A DNA stretch of 34,333 nucleotides from Aneurinibacillus aneurinilyticus ATCC 12856 (GTDB lineage Bacteria; Bacillota; Bacilli; Aneurinibacillales; Aneurinibacillaceae), in the NCBI RefSeq assembly GCF_000466385.1, contig NZ_KE952862.1, forward strand, positions 51,665-85,997. Direction: 5' to 3'. Made by a program: the position numbers and the translations under genes. Below, one piece after another: positions 1-7,763 of this stretch. The notes beneath the pieces are model-generated. The model did not search any database, was not told where the DNA came from, and saw nothing but the letters and a program-made list of their open reading frames with translations. The stretch's first letter is position 1; every line of letters begins with the position of its first letter.

Positions 1-135
1 TGATATTTTAACAGGGTAACGTGGTTGGAAGGAGGAGGTTCGGAAAAAAATAACGCCCCCTTCGAAAAAGAAGGCAGGCGTAACACATCCCAGCATAATA
101 CTATGCGTATTGTACCGCCGCATTTCTTATTTCCC
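1..135. repeat. Repeat R, copy 1 (non-coding, at window edge)
   Basis: The first 50 bases match 13131-13180 at 45 of 50 positions without gaps. The shared core includes GTGGTTGGAAGGAGGAG (21-37) and CGGAAAAAA (41-49). A second shared block, TTCTTATYTCCC, lies near 124-135 here and 13237-13248 in the other copy. The sequence between the blocks differs but can fold: CCTTC/GAAGG around an A-rich loop at 60-74, and GCATA/TATGC at about 93-106. The GGAAGGAGG core looks like a very strong ribosome binding site, but no ATG, GTG or TTG follows at a useful distance. The copy lies just past the 3' end of the DUF2797 gene, which runs towards it. The true left end may lie outside the window. I do not recognise it as a known riboswitch or sRNA. 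Confidence 0.7.
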
Positions 136-194
136 GAAAGTATGATCGACACCACAAACGAATACCTGTTCACTTTATTTATTTGTTTCTCATT

Positions 195-986
195 TCATTC
201 GCTAATTTCGACTTGATAGCCGCAATACTTGCGTATATTAAGTACGCCGTTTTCAAAGATAAAGTATTGTCCCTTAATTCCAAGCAGCCGATCCTCAACT
301 ATAGGCTGCTTGTCCAGATTGTACGCTTTCACCTTTTGTATACGCTCCAGGGAAGGATACACAAATTCCATCCACTCATCCTCTCTGAGAATATACTGCT
401 TATACTCCTCAGGGAAGTACCCGTAAATCTCCTCGCGTAATTCGAGTAAATCCACTAGCTCTACCTCACCTTTGAGCATTTTACGCCAATCCGTTTTGTC
501 AGCCACATATTGTGTTAAATACACTTCAAGCTCTCCCGCGATTTTTCGCGTCGGAACCTCAGCAATTGGAATAGCTCGCACTGCGCCTTGATCAACCCAG
601 CGCTTTTTTTCGTTGTTTTTCCGTGTCAATCCCACCTTAATCCCGCTGCTAAGCGCAAGATACACATAGTGCGGAATCATGCAATATGCCTCACCCCATT
701 CGGGATCACGACATGTTCCCAAATGATAATGACATTCATGCGGTTTAACAATGCACAAATCATTCTCAGGCAATCGGGTAAAACAAGGATAACAATACCC
801 ACTGTTGTACGTTTTCTTGATGCTTCGTCCACAATGAACACACTCTATACGTCCAAGCTTAGCAATACGTACTATCCTCCCGATCCATTCATTAACCGGA
901 ATCGCTTCTTCATCAAGCTTCAATCTATACTGCACAGGGTCTTCATATTGATGAACAAATCCCTGAATAAATCCTGTATGTTTCAC
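195..986 (-). CDS. DUF2797 family protein with zinc-ribbon cysteines
   Basis: This 263-residue protein matches the DUF2797 family as I know it, whose function is not established. Two CxxC pairs (C49-C52 and C65-C68) probably form a zinc ribbon near the N-terminus, and further Cys/His residues (HECHYHLGTC) follow at about 83-92. The middle section (around GIKVGLTRKNNEKKRWVDQGA) recalls GIY-YIG-like small alpha/beta folds, but I cannot confirm catalytic residues. There is no signal peptide or membrane segment. The start is GTG, chosen because AGAGGAG lies 7 nt upstream and no in-frame ATG is near. It begins 25 nt after the glnQ-like gene on the same strand, so the two may be co-transcribed. No clear terminator follows before the repeat at the window edge. 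Confidence 0.75.
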   Translation of the reverse strand: MKHTGFIQGFVHQYEDPVQYRLKLDEEAIPVNEWIGRIVRIAKLGRIECVHCGRSIKKTYNSGYCYPCFTRLPENDLCIVKPHECHYHLGTCRDPEWGEAYCMIPHYVYLALSSGIKVGLTRKNNEKKRWVDQGAVRAIPIAEVPTRKIAGELEVYLTQYVADKTDWRKMLKGEVELVDLLELREEIYGYFPEEYKQYILREDEWMEFVYPSLERIQKVKAYNLDKQPIVEDRLLGIKGQYFIFENGVLNIRKYCGYQVEISE

Positions 987-1011
987 ACTATTCTCCTCTG
1001 CCTATATGTTA

Positions 1012-1758
1012 CTAGCGGACTTCTTCCGGAATATCAATTACTTTACGCAGGAACTCGCGCGTCCGCTCATTCTTCGGATTCGTGAACATATCTTCCGGCT
1101 TTCCTTCTTCCATAATAATGCCCTGATCCATAAAGATAACACGATCACATACATCTCGGGCAAATCCCATCTCATGTGTAACGACTACCATTGTCATTCC
1201 TTCCTGCGCCAGTTCTTTCATGACAGCAAGCACTTCACCGACCAATTCCGGGTCGAGCGCAGACGTTGGCTCATCAAACAGCATAATTTTCGGATTCATC
1301 GCCAAGGCACGTGCGATAGCCACACGTTGCATCTGACCGCCAGATAACTTTTCAGGATATACATCCGCCTTATCGCGCAACCCTACCTTTTCTAACAAAC
1401 GCAATGCTTTTTCATGCGCCTGTGCCGGGTTTTCTTTCAATACTTTCAATGGAGCCAGCATAACATTCTCCACTACAGTCTTATGCGGGAACAGGTTGAA
1501 GCGCTGAAATACCATGCCCACTTCCGTGCGCACCTGATTGATGTTGATTTTCGGATTGGATAAATCATGTCCATTAATAATGATTTGTCCGCTTGTTAAT
1601 TCTTCCAGGCCATTCATACAGCGCAAAAACGTACTTTTTCCCGAACCGGAAGGGCCGATAACGCTGACAACTTCTTTCTCATTAATAACACAGTCAATAC
1701 CTTTTAATACCTCTAGTGAACCATAGTATTTATGCAAATCTTTAACCTGGATAATCAC
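1012..1758 (-). CDS. glnQ: Polar amino acid ABC transporter ATP-binding protein (GlnQ/HisP type)
   Basis: A 248-residue ABC ATPase of the polar amino acid uptake family. It would power import of an amino acid (glutamine, arginine, cystine or similar) from the cytoplasmic face of a membrane permease. Visible motifs are Walker [10 protein letters not shown] (35-43), a Q-loop at [10 protein letters not shown], the signature [16 protein letters not shown], Walker [14 protein letters not shown], and the switch His in VVVTHEMGF. Length is normal for the family. The start is GTG with AAGGGGA upstream. No permease or solute-binding gene is adjacent: upstream is an unrelated MFS gene and downstream a DUF2797 gene. 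It is therefore an orphan here, and the exact substrate cannot be given. The symbol marks the subfamily, not proven orthology. Confidence 0.85.
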   Translation of the reverse strand: MIIQVKDLHKYYGSLEVLKGIDCVINEKEVVSVIGPSGSGKSTFLRCMNGLEELTSGQIIINGHDLSNPKININQVRTEVGMVFQRFNLFPHKTVVENVMLAPLKVLKENPAQAHEKALRLLEKVGLRDKADVYPEKLSGGQMQRVAIARALAMNPKIMLFDEPTSALDPELVGEVLAVMKELAQEGMTMVVVTHEMGFARDVCDRVIFMDQGIIMEEGKPEDMFTNPKNERTREFLRKVIDIPEEVR

Positions 1759-1812
1759 AATTTTTTCCCCTTTCCGACTGCTCTCTATCCTTTTTATTTT
1801 AAGGAAAAAACA

Positions 1813-3000
1813 TTAATTTGTAAAATGAATTAACGAGGATTCTTCCTGCTGTTTCGCTCGCTGGAAGAAGAATCCGCAAATCGTAAATAATAGAAACATG
1901 CCTCCAAGAAAATAAAACATGCTTCCCGGAGCAACATATTGAATTCCAAGACCTCCAAGATTCGGGCCGACAATGCTTCCTACACTGAAATTAATGGAAG
2001 CAATAATATTAGCTGCCGGCAGAGATGCTTTAGGCACAAGATCAGCAATATATGCCAAGCCAAGTGAATAAAAGGATCCCACCAGTCCTCCTGCGATAAT
2101 GAATGCTACAAATACACCCCATACATGGGCCCCGAACAACGGAACGACCAGAAAAGTCAAAGCGCCTAAAAATCCGGATAACATTAACACCGGCTTACGT
2201 CCGATGCGATCGCTCCACATCCCAAGCGGCAACTGGAGAATCAGGCTTCCGATGCCAATAGCAGGCAGCAAGAATGACACCCAGCCCTCACTTATGCCCA
2301 TGCGCAAACCATATACTGGAAAGTTGCTATTTATGGATGCTTCCATATACCCGTACAGGAATGAAGGAATAAGAGCAAACCATGCGATTTGTGCCGCTCC
2401 CACATACCGTCTCTTCGCAGAAGGACTCTTCTCTTCCTGCACAGGATATTCATGCGGTAATCTCAAAAGCAGGAAAAACGCCAAAGCGAACAAAATGCTG
2501 ACAGTCACAAATGGAACCCACATTCCGTATGGCAAAAGCTTGATTCCTAATGGCCCAACGCTAAATCCGATGGCATAGGACATACCATAAATAGCGATAT
2601 GCCGTCCCCGCTTTCCGGCCGGACTGCTTGACGTAATCCATAGTTGAGACGCATAGTGAAGAGCGCTGTCCCCCATTCCGACAAGCATGCGTAATACAAA
2701 CCAGAATGCGAGATTCTGCCACAAAGGAAATAGTACCGTTGCCACAGTTACCAGTACAACACCAATTGTAATGACCCGCTTATACCCAAGCTTCTGCACC
2801 GGTTTTTCAATCACCAGCATTGTAAGGAAAGTGCCGATATATAAAGCAGCAGCGTTCAGCCCGTTCGCACCAGACGACACTCCCGCTTTTTCTAAAATAA
2901 TGGCTAACAGCGGAAGCAGCAGCCCCTGACTAAGCCCAGCAATAATAACTACCAGAATAAGAATGAAAAATCGGTAATTCGCCGACACATATCTTGCCAT
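1813..3000 (-). CDS. MFS transporter, 12-TM
   Basis: This 395-residue integral membrane protein has about twelve hydrophobic segments in two six-helix halves. The family motif A appears in the second half as GMWSDRIGRKPV, and the first half carries a degenerate version (EKPVQKLGYKRV). A charged central loop (about 185-200, EYPVQEEKSPSAKRR) separates the halves. Such proteins are usually proton-coupled exporters or sugar/metabolite carriers, and the substrate cannot be read from sequence. It resembles the YfkF/YcaD group of uncharacterised Bacillus MFS proteins, at low certainty. The ATG start at 3000 has only a weak ribosome binding site (GGGGCGTGG). The glnQ-like gene follows 54 nt downstream on the same strand. 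Confidence 0.8.
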   Translation of the reverse strand: MARYVSANYRFFILILVVIIAGLSQGLLLPLLAIILEKAGVSSGANGLNAAALYIGTFLTMLVIEKPVQKLGYKRVITIGVVLVTVATVLFPLWQNLAFWFVLRMLVGMGDSALHYASQLWITSSSPAGKRGRHIAIYGMSYAIGFSVGPLGIKLLPYGMWVPFVTVSILFALAFFLLLRLPHEYPVQEEKSPSAKRRYVGAAQIAWFALIPSFLYGYMEASINSNFPVYGLRMGISEGWVSFLLPAIGIGSLILQLPLGMWSDRIGRKPVLMLSGFLGALTFLVVPLFGAHVWGVFVAFIIAGGLVGSFYSLGLAYIADLVPKASLPAANIIASINFSVGSIVGPNLGGLGIQYVAPGSMFYFLGGMFLLFTICGFFFQRAKQQEESSLIHFTN

Positions 3001-3070
3001 TTTCCACGCCCCACATAAAAAGAATAGATGGATAGTTCACCTATCCCGATCCAACGTCTATTGTACTGTA

Positions 3071-3108
3071 CACAAAACAAAAAGGCGACGAAATTAATTC
3101 GTCGCCTT
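3071..3108 (-). terminator. Rho-independent terminator of the ger operon
   Basis: The perfect arms AAGGCGACGAA (3082-3092) and TTCGTCGCCTT (3098-3108) enclose a 5-nt loop. On the minus strand they are followed by a T-rich run (TTTTTGTTTTG). The hairpin overlaps the last codons and stop of the gerKB-like gene, so it ends that operon. Confidence 0.9.
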
Positions 3109-4245
3109 CCCGTCGGCAAGCTCCCCTGTGTTGTTAGCTGCGCTATTTGATGGGCTATCCTGTATCTTGCCGAACCGAATGCGGCTGACTATCAGCAATA
3201 ATAAAGGAAGCAGCAAAGTAAAAATAGGAGAGGTTATCGTACGAATTTGGGTGATATACATATTAAAGTCTAGGCTGCTTTTAATTACTCCTTTTGCCAG
3301 CCCCACAGTCAAGAAACACAGTGGAAGCACAAGCGGACTTACACTCTTTATGCCGGTCAAATGGGCAACCCCGTGTGTCAACACATAAAACATGACAATA
3401 AACTCCAGCAAAACAACCATAATGTAAATGCCAAGGAATAAAATATCAACTCGCTCCACGAATTCTCCGATTTTCACGAAGCGAATCGCTTCAATATACG
3501 GATAGCTGGAAGCCGCTGCCGTTCCTTGCCCCAATACACCGATCGATACGATGACCCGATAGGTCAGATATACCCCGCCCAACACAACAGCAAGGTATGG
3601 AAGCCATGCTTTTCCTTTTTCCTTTTTTAAATAGGGAAAAAAACCAAGAAAAAAAATCAGTTCTCCTAAAGGAAATACATACTGAAGGTAGGATGCGAAC
3701 AAAATCTCTCCAGTCGGACGATCCCAGAAGGGCAAAACATTATACAGTTTGAACTGTCCAACAAGCAGAATATTTACAAATATCAGCAGGAATAAATAGA
3801 ATGGAAAGGCAATCTGGGCAAATCTGACGATAGCTTCCATTCCACGGTATACCGCATAAGCCGCTACAAGCACTACCCCGATAATATATATTTGTTCTGA
3901 CAGTTCTGGAGTCAGTACCGAGACAATAAACTCGGCAAATTGTCTGGCAGACATGACTGCCACTTCAAGGGTGAACCAAATATAGAGCAAACTAACGAAT
4001 TTCCCCGGCCATTTTCCAAGAATGTCCTCCGCATATTCGAACAAAATTTTACGGGGATGACGTTCCTGCAGCTTCAAAAAGAGATAGAGGGTAAACAAAC
4101 CAGGGAGAATGGCAAATAGATTGGAAAACCCTCCATCCTGTGCCCCATAAATAAAATCAAAATTCGTATTGCTCGATGTGGCTGTCAGATAAATAAGCAT
4201 AATAATAAAAAGCTGGCCTACAGAAATTCGTCCCTTTTCATACAT
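3094..4245 (-). CDS. gerKB: Spore germinant receptor subunit B (GerAB/GerKB family permease)
   Basis: A 383-residue inner-membrane protein of the GerAB family, within the amino acid/polyamine transporter-like superfamily. It has about ten hydrophobic segments, beginning with the family-typical start YEKGRISVGQLF. In dormant spores the B subunit binds or senses the germinant as part of the A/B/C receptor in the inner spore membrane. The start was set at the ATG at 4245 because AGGGGGA lies just upstream and the ORF otherwise runs back into the preceding gene. The downstream hairpin terminator overlaps its end. It is the last gene of the operon and lies 13 nt after the small two-TM gene. The A-C-B order matches gerK of Bacillus subtilis, so I use that symbol. 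The actual germinant is unknown. Confidence 0.88.
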   Translation of the reverse strand: MYEKGRISVGQLFIIMLIYLTATSSNTNFDFIYGAQDGGFSNLFAILPGLFTLYLFLKLQERHPRKILFEYAEDILGKWPGKFVSLLYIWFTLEVAVMSARQFAEFIVSVLTPELSEQIYIIGVVLVAAYAVYRGMEAIVRFAQIAFPFYLFLLIFVNILLVGQFKLYNVLPFWDRPTGEILFASYLQYVFPLGELIFFLGFFPYLKKEKGKAWLPYLAVVLGGVYLTYRVIVSIGVLGQGTAAASSYPYIEAIRFVKIGEFVERVDILFLGIYIMVVLLEFIVMFYVLTHGVAHLTGIKSVSPLVLPLCFLTVGLAKGVIKSSLDFNMYITQIRTITSPIFTLLLPLLLLIVSRIRFGKIQDSPSNSAANNTGELADGKATN

Positions 4246-4258
4246 ATATACTATCCCC

Positions 4259-4501
4259 CTATAATTCAACGCCAAAAATCGTAGCAATCATCATACGGGC
4301 GAACGGACCGGTAATCTGCTGCAATCCATGCAGCAGAACTCCGGACTTCCGCAAAATGTTCGATACAAACAGAAAATAGCAGGCCAGCCCGCTTATGGCC
4401 GTGAAAACAACAAGCTCTCTCCATTCCTTCTGTCGACCGAATATCCAAATTCTTATCCCGACATAAACCAAAAACAAGATTAAAGTAAGGGTAAGGATCA
4501 T
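4259..4501 (-). CDS. Small two-TM protein of the germinant receptor operon (D-subunit candidate)
   Basis: This 80-residue hydrophobic protein has two predicted membrane segments (about 3-20 and 29-47) and a short amphipathic tail. Its ATG overlaps the gerKC stop as ATGA, and gerKB starts 13 nt after its stop. This strongly suggests translation coupled to the receptor genes. Some Bacillus receptor operons are known to carry a small two-TM D gene that modulates receptor function. I infer this is such a protein from size, topology and position, not from a clear sequence motif. The overlapping ORF in another frame at 4266-4511 is rejected because it lacks this fit. It could alternatively be a lineage-specific membrane peptide. 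Confidence 0.7.
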   Translation of the reverse strand: MILTLTLILFLVYVGIRIWIFGRQKEWRELVVFTAISGLACYFLFVSNILRKSGVLLHGLQQITGPFARMMIATIFGVEL

Positions 4502-5712
4502 CGTGCCTCACCCGCTTTCGCCTGATTAATCATACCTGAACGCAAATTCGTCCAATGAATCGAAATATGCACCGGAATGTTTGGGTATATCTCTCGCCAA
4601 TGCTGTTTATGTTCACGCCAATACTTTTTATGCTGACGATGAATAATGGAGCTGAACTCGAAAATATCAACTTTTTCCTTTTGCATTTTGGCAAGTAACT
4701 TTTTCATATCTCCAACGATTTTATTCTGGATTCTTCTTTCCAGCTCTATAACCGTGTTCTCCTTTCCAATATCGACATGTGCCCCTGATTCCAAAATCGT
4801 TCCCTGTACAAATAAATCGATCATAATTTTCGGACGTCCATTTTCGATTACTGATTTTATTTTGCGGTTGTCTATCTTTATTTGAACGGCCGTGTCGAAT
4901 TTTCGTTCCGATTTTTTGTCCAGAAGAACGGAATAGACGAACTCAGGCTCTTGCTTTGAAAACTTCTGGAACATCCTGAGCGCACGAACATCTTTCTTAT
5001 CCAGCACATTATTGTATATAGGATCACGTGGATTAAAGGAATTAAGCACGACTGCATCCTCAATGATGATTTTATCTTTTTTGTCTTTGCCCTTTATTTT
5101 TTTAACCTGCCCAGTAACGAAACCTATATATGGGTTCGCATAATTATTAATTAAGTCTCGCTGCGATACGACAACCGTTCTCCCCCATTCGCCCTGGTTA
5201 TTAATAATGCCAACCAGCTCGTAGCCCATCATGACTTCGCTATTGGGCTGTGCTGTTACGATATCTTCTGCAGCACCTTTTGATATGAGTACCCAGCTTG
5301 AATACCGGATCTCACGGTTACGCGCGAAAAAATCGATGACTTCACGCATCACATGCTGTTTTACCAACGTTTCTCCGAAGATAATCACTCTGCTATAAAA
5401 CCAAACCAGCTTACCAGAGGTTTGAGCACGCAGATTTTTGGAAGCCTCCATAATCGTATCCCCGGTCGCACGTGCAGTATAAACGGATTCAGGCTTTACC
5501 GCAGCCCCCTTCTCCCGTGACGGCTTTACGGATTGGATGGTGATAATAAACTTCTTATGTTTTGGGTCATAATCTACGCCAGTCAACATGACTACATTCA
5601 GCTGATTTAATTCCCGGACCGCGATGCCCCCCTCCGCTGTACCACAGCCTTGTAGAAGAGGCAATAAAAGAAGGGCGACCAACAAAAGCGGCTTCCATCT
5701 TTTCTGCATCAT
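4498..5712 (-). CDS. gerKC: Spore germinant receptor subunit C, lipoprotein (GerAC/GerKC family)
   Basis: This 404-residue protein of the Ger(x)C family is the lipid-anchored subunit of the germinant receptor on the outer face of the inner spore membrane. It starts with a lipoprotein signal: positively charged QKRWK, a leucine-rich stretch, then the lipobox LLQGC with the lipidated Cys at 23. The family-like ELNQLNVVMLTGVDYD follows. The start chosen is the first of two adjacent ATGs at 5712, preceded by GGAGGAG and overlapping the gerKA stop as ATGA. The longer reading frame from 5796 is rejected because it lies inside gerKA and would hide the signal peptide. Length agrees with known GerKC proteins (about 400 residues). 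Confidence 0.9.
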   Translation of the reverse strand: MMQKRWKPLLLVALLLLPLLQGCGTAEGGIAVRELNQLNVVMLTGVDYDPKHKKFIITIQSVKPSREKGAAVKPESVYTARATGDTIMEASKNLRAQTSGKLVWFYSRVIIFGETLVKQHVMREVIDFFARNREIRYSSWVLISKGAAEDIVTAQPNSEVMMGYELVGIINNQGEWGRTVVVSQRDLINNYANPYIGFVTGQVKKIKGKDKKDKIIIEDAVVLNSFNPRDPIYNNVLDKKDVRALRMFQKFSKQEPEFVYSVLLDKKSERKFDTAVQIKIDNRKIKSVIENGRPKIMIDLFVQGTILESGAHVDIGKENTVIELERRIQNKIVGDMKKLLAKMQKEKVDIFEFSSIIHRQHKKYWREHKQHWREIYPNIPVHISIHWTNLRSGMINQAKAGEAR

Positions 5713-7331
5713 CGGTCTCCTCCTTGCTGCTGTGGCGGATTGGCTGGCACAGCCGAACGTTTCAAATCTTTCTTTTGAAGATATTCCTGCCGCCATTTGC
5801 GCATCGGATATGGCAGCACGAAAATTTCACTTCCCCATGTGCGTCCATGCATCGGAGCAATCGGTGACATATACGGCACACCGAACGTTCGCATGCTACA
5901 CATATGGATACCGAGCGCAACCAGCGCAATCGCAATGCCAAACAATCCGAATCCCGCAGCAATAAGCATCATTGGAAAACGAAGCAACCGCGTAGACATA
6001 GACATATTGAAGGATGGAACGGTAAACGAAGCAATGCCTGTAAATGCCACGACAATGACCATCGACTGCGAAATAATTCCGGCCTCAACCACAGCCTGAC
6101 CGACGACAAGCGCACCAACGATACTGACCGCAGAACCTACTGGACGAGGCAGGCGCACCCCTGCCTCACGTAATACTTCAAACGAGATTTCCATAATCAG
6201 CGCTTCAATGAGAGCGGGAAACGGGACACCGGCCCGTGCCGAAATAACCGTTAGCAACAGCGGGGTCGGTATCAGTTCCTGATGGAACGTCGTTATCGCA
6301 ATATAGAAAGAAGGGCCGAGCAACGCGATAAGAAAAGTCATCATACGTAAAATACGAATGGCTGTAGAAAAGTAGAAGCGTTGATAAAAATCTTCACTCG
6401 CCTGCATAAAGTCATAAAATACGGATGGAACGATAAGCACAAACGGCGTCCCATCGATAATGATAGCAACTCTCCCTTCCGCAAGAGCAGAAGCTACTTT
6501 ATCAGGCCGTTCTGTTGACAAAATTTGTGGAAAAGGCGAATACACGCTATCTTCAATCAACTCTTCCAGCTGTGCGCTCTCCAGCAAAATATCAACATTT
6601 ACTCTTTGTAGCCGTTGACGTACAGCATCCAATACGTCTTCCGTTACCAGTTCGCGCATATACATAAAACAGACCATCGTCTGGCTGCGCTGTCCAATTT
6701 TTATCATTTCAGACTTTAACTCCGGAGTACGTAGACGTTTGCGAATCAACGCTGTATTTCCCTGCAAAGTTTCTGTAAAGCCTTCGCGCGGACCACGCAC
6801 CAGCGGCTCGGCTTCCGGCTCCGATACAGAGCGCGTGGGATATCCCGGTGTCACTACAGCAAGCGCCTGAGTCATATGTTCCACATGAACAACAGTGCAG
6901 CCTGCGGTAATCATTTCAACCGCCGTTTTCAAATTATCGACCGGTATTATTTTCTTTGCGGTAATCACTTGATCTTCGACATGCTCAAAGAAAGATTCGG
7001 GTCCCATTTTTAACAAAGGGCGAATGATATGTAGATCAACAACCGTCTCATTCACTAAATCATCAAGAAAAAGCACCACACCTTCCGGAACCTGTGCGGC
7101 ATCATCTTCCCTGGCGTTCGGAAACGTAAGAAGATGGGGAACGAATACATCGACATCTTTAAATATCACTTTTAAGCGCTCTACATTAACAGAAGTTATC
7201 GGGTCGATTCCGATTTTTTCAAGCGGCCTGTTTTTCAGTACGTCTTCATCCGGCTGCTCTTGTTCCTGCCCCTTTTCCCGTTCTATTTCATGCAAGTTTT
7301 TTGCTCGTTTTGGCTTTTTAAATTCTCCCAT
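5709..7331 (-). CDS. gerKA: Spore germinant receptor subunit A (GerAA/GerKA family)
   Basis: This 540-residue GerA-family protein is the A subunit of a nutrient germinant receptor. The N-terminal half is soluble and acidic to mixed. The C-terminal half carries several membrane segments (around the AIRILRMMTFLIALLGPSFYIAI region and after). Family-typical stretches include the LTFPNARE-like N-domain and PTPLLLTVISARAGVPFPALIEALIMEISFE, here quoted only as landmarks. It ends in a basic, proline-rich tail. The start is the ATG at 7331, which has GGGTGATAGGA upstream; earlier ATGs lack a ribosome site. It is the first gene of the operon. A possible sigma-G-like -10 (CCTACTA, 7362-7368) lies 30 nt upstream, but no well-spaced -35 was found. 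Length matches GerKA (about 544) better than GerAA. Confidence 0.92.
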   Translation of the reverse strand: MGEFKKPKRAKNLHEIEREKGQEQEQPDEDVLKNRPLEKIGIDPITSVNVERLKVIFKDVDVFVPHLLTFPNAREDDAAQVPEGVVLFLDDLVNETVVDLHIIRPLLKMGPESFFEHVEDQVITAKKIIPVDNLKTAVEMITAGCTVVHVEHMTQALAVVTPGYPTRSVSEPEAEPLVRGPREGFTETLQGNTALIRKRLRTPELKSEMIKIGQRSQTMVCFMYMRELVTEDVLDAVRQRLQRVNVDILLESAQLEELIEDSVYSPFPQILSTERPDKVASALAEGRVAIIIDGTPFVLIVPSVFYDFMQASEDFYQRFYFSTAIRILRMMTFLIALLGPSFYIAITTFHQELIPTPLLLTVISARAGVPFPALIEALIMEISFEVLREAGVRLPRPVGSAVSIVGALVVGQAVVEAGIISQSMVIVVAFTGIASFTVPSFNMSMSTRLLRFPMMLIAAGFGLFGIAIALVALGIHMCSMRTFGVPYMSPIAPMHGRTWGSEIFVLPYPMRKWRQEYLQKKDLKRSAVPANPPQQQGGDR

Positions 7332-7417
7332 TCCTATCACCCGCTTCATATAGAGAATCTCTAGTAGGTTGTGCAGGAATAGGCAAAATATACAATCTGC
7401 AATTTTTTGCAGTCTCC

Positions 7418-7446
7418 TTGACAATTGTGTAAAGGTTCTTCATAAT
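7418..7446 (+). promoter_or_regulatory. Sigma-A promoter of the proline operon
   Basis: A perfect -35 TTGACA (7418-7423), a 17-nt spacer and -10 CATAAT (7441-7446) predict transcription from about 7453, just ahead of the T-box leader. The spacing and both hexamers are near consensus. It sits in the divergent region between gerKA and proB. Confidence 0.8.
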
Positions 7447-7452
7447 AAAGTG

Positions 7453-7718
7453 AAATTAACGTCGTGATAGCAACAGAACATGTTGATGGGGAATAGTACG
7501 GTAGCAGCCTGCGTTCAGAGAGCAAATCATCTCGCTGCGAGATTTGCCGCGTGGTTTGCCGGAACCCACCCCGGAGTGCCAGGGATGACCTGGCCAGGGT
7601 CCCTCTCCCTGTTATCAACGAGGCAAGCGGGCATGTGCAAAATCTGCGCATCGCCAATGAAGGTGGTACCGCGGAAGCTAAGCCTTTCGTCCTTTTTATA
7701 GGGACGGAAGGCTTTTTT
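7453..7718 (+). promoter_or_regulatory. Proline-responsive T-box leader with terminator
   Basis: A T-box riboswitch controlling proBA by sensing uncharged tRNA-Pro. The conserved T-box AGGTGGTACCGCG is at 7661-7673. Stem I shows an AGTA motif near 7494-7497 and a GAA followed by CCCA at 7562-7568. The specifier triplet is read as CCC or CCA depending on register, and both are proline codons. The terminator stem pairs GCCTTTCGTCC (7682-7692) with GGACGGAAGGC (7702-7712), followed by TTTTTT. Uncharged tRNA would stabilise the antiterminator, formed by the T-box with the terminator's 5' arm, and switch the biosynthetic genes on. The specifier register needs folding of the whole Stem I to fix. 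Confidence 0.9.
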
Positions 7719-7763
7719 ATTTTTTGGAAAACAAGGAAAGGCAGAGAGGCGGAGATTGGATTT

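Noticed and set aside
7362-7394. Sigma-G promoter ahead of gerKA
   Set aside because: CCTACTA resembles a sigma-G -10, but the best -35 (TGTATA) is 20 nt away instead of 17-18, so it was not listed as a feature.
7551-7763. Longer proB start
   Set aside because: It would translate the T-box and its terminator. The ATG at 7764 gives the normal ProB N-terminus.
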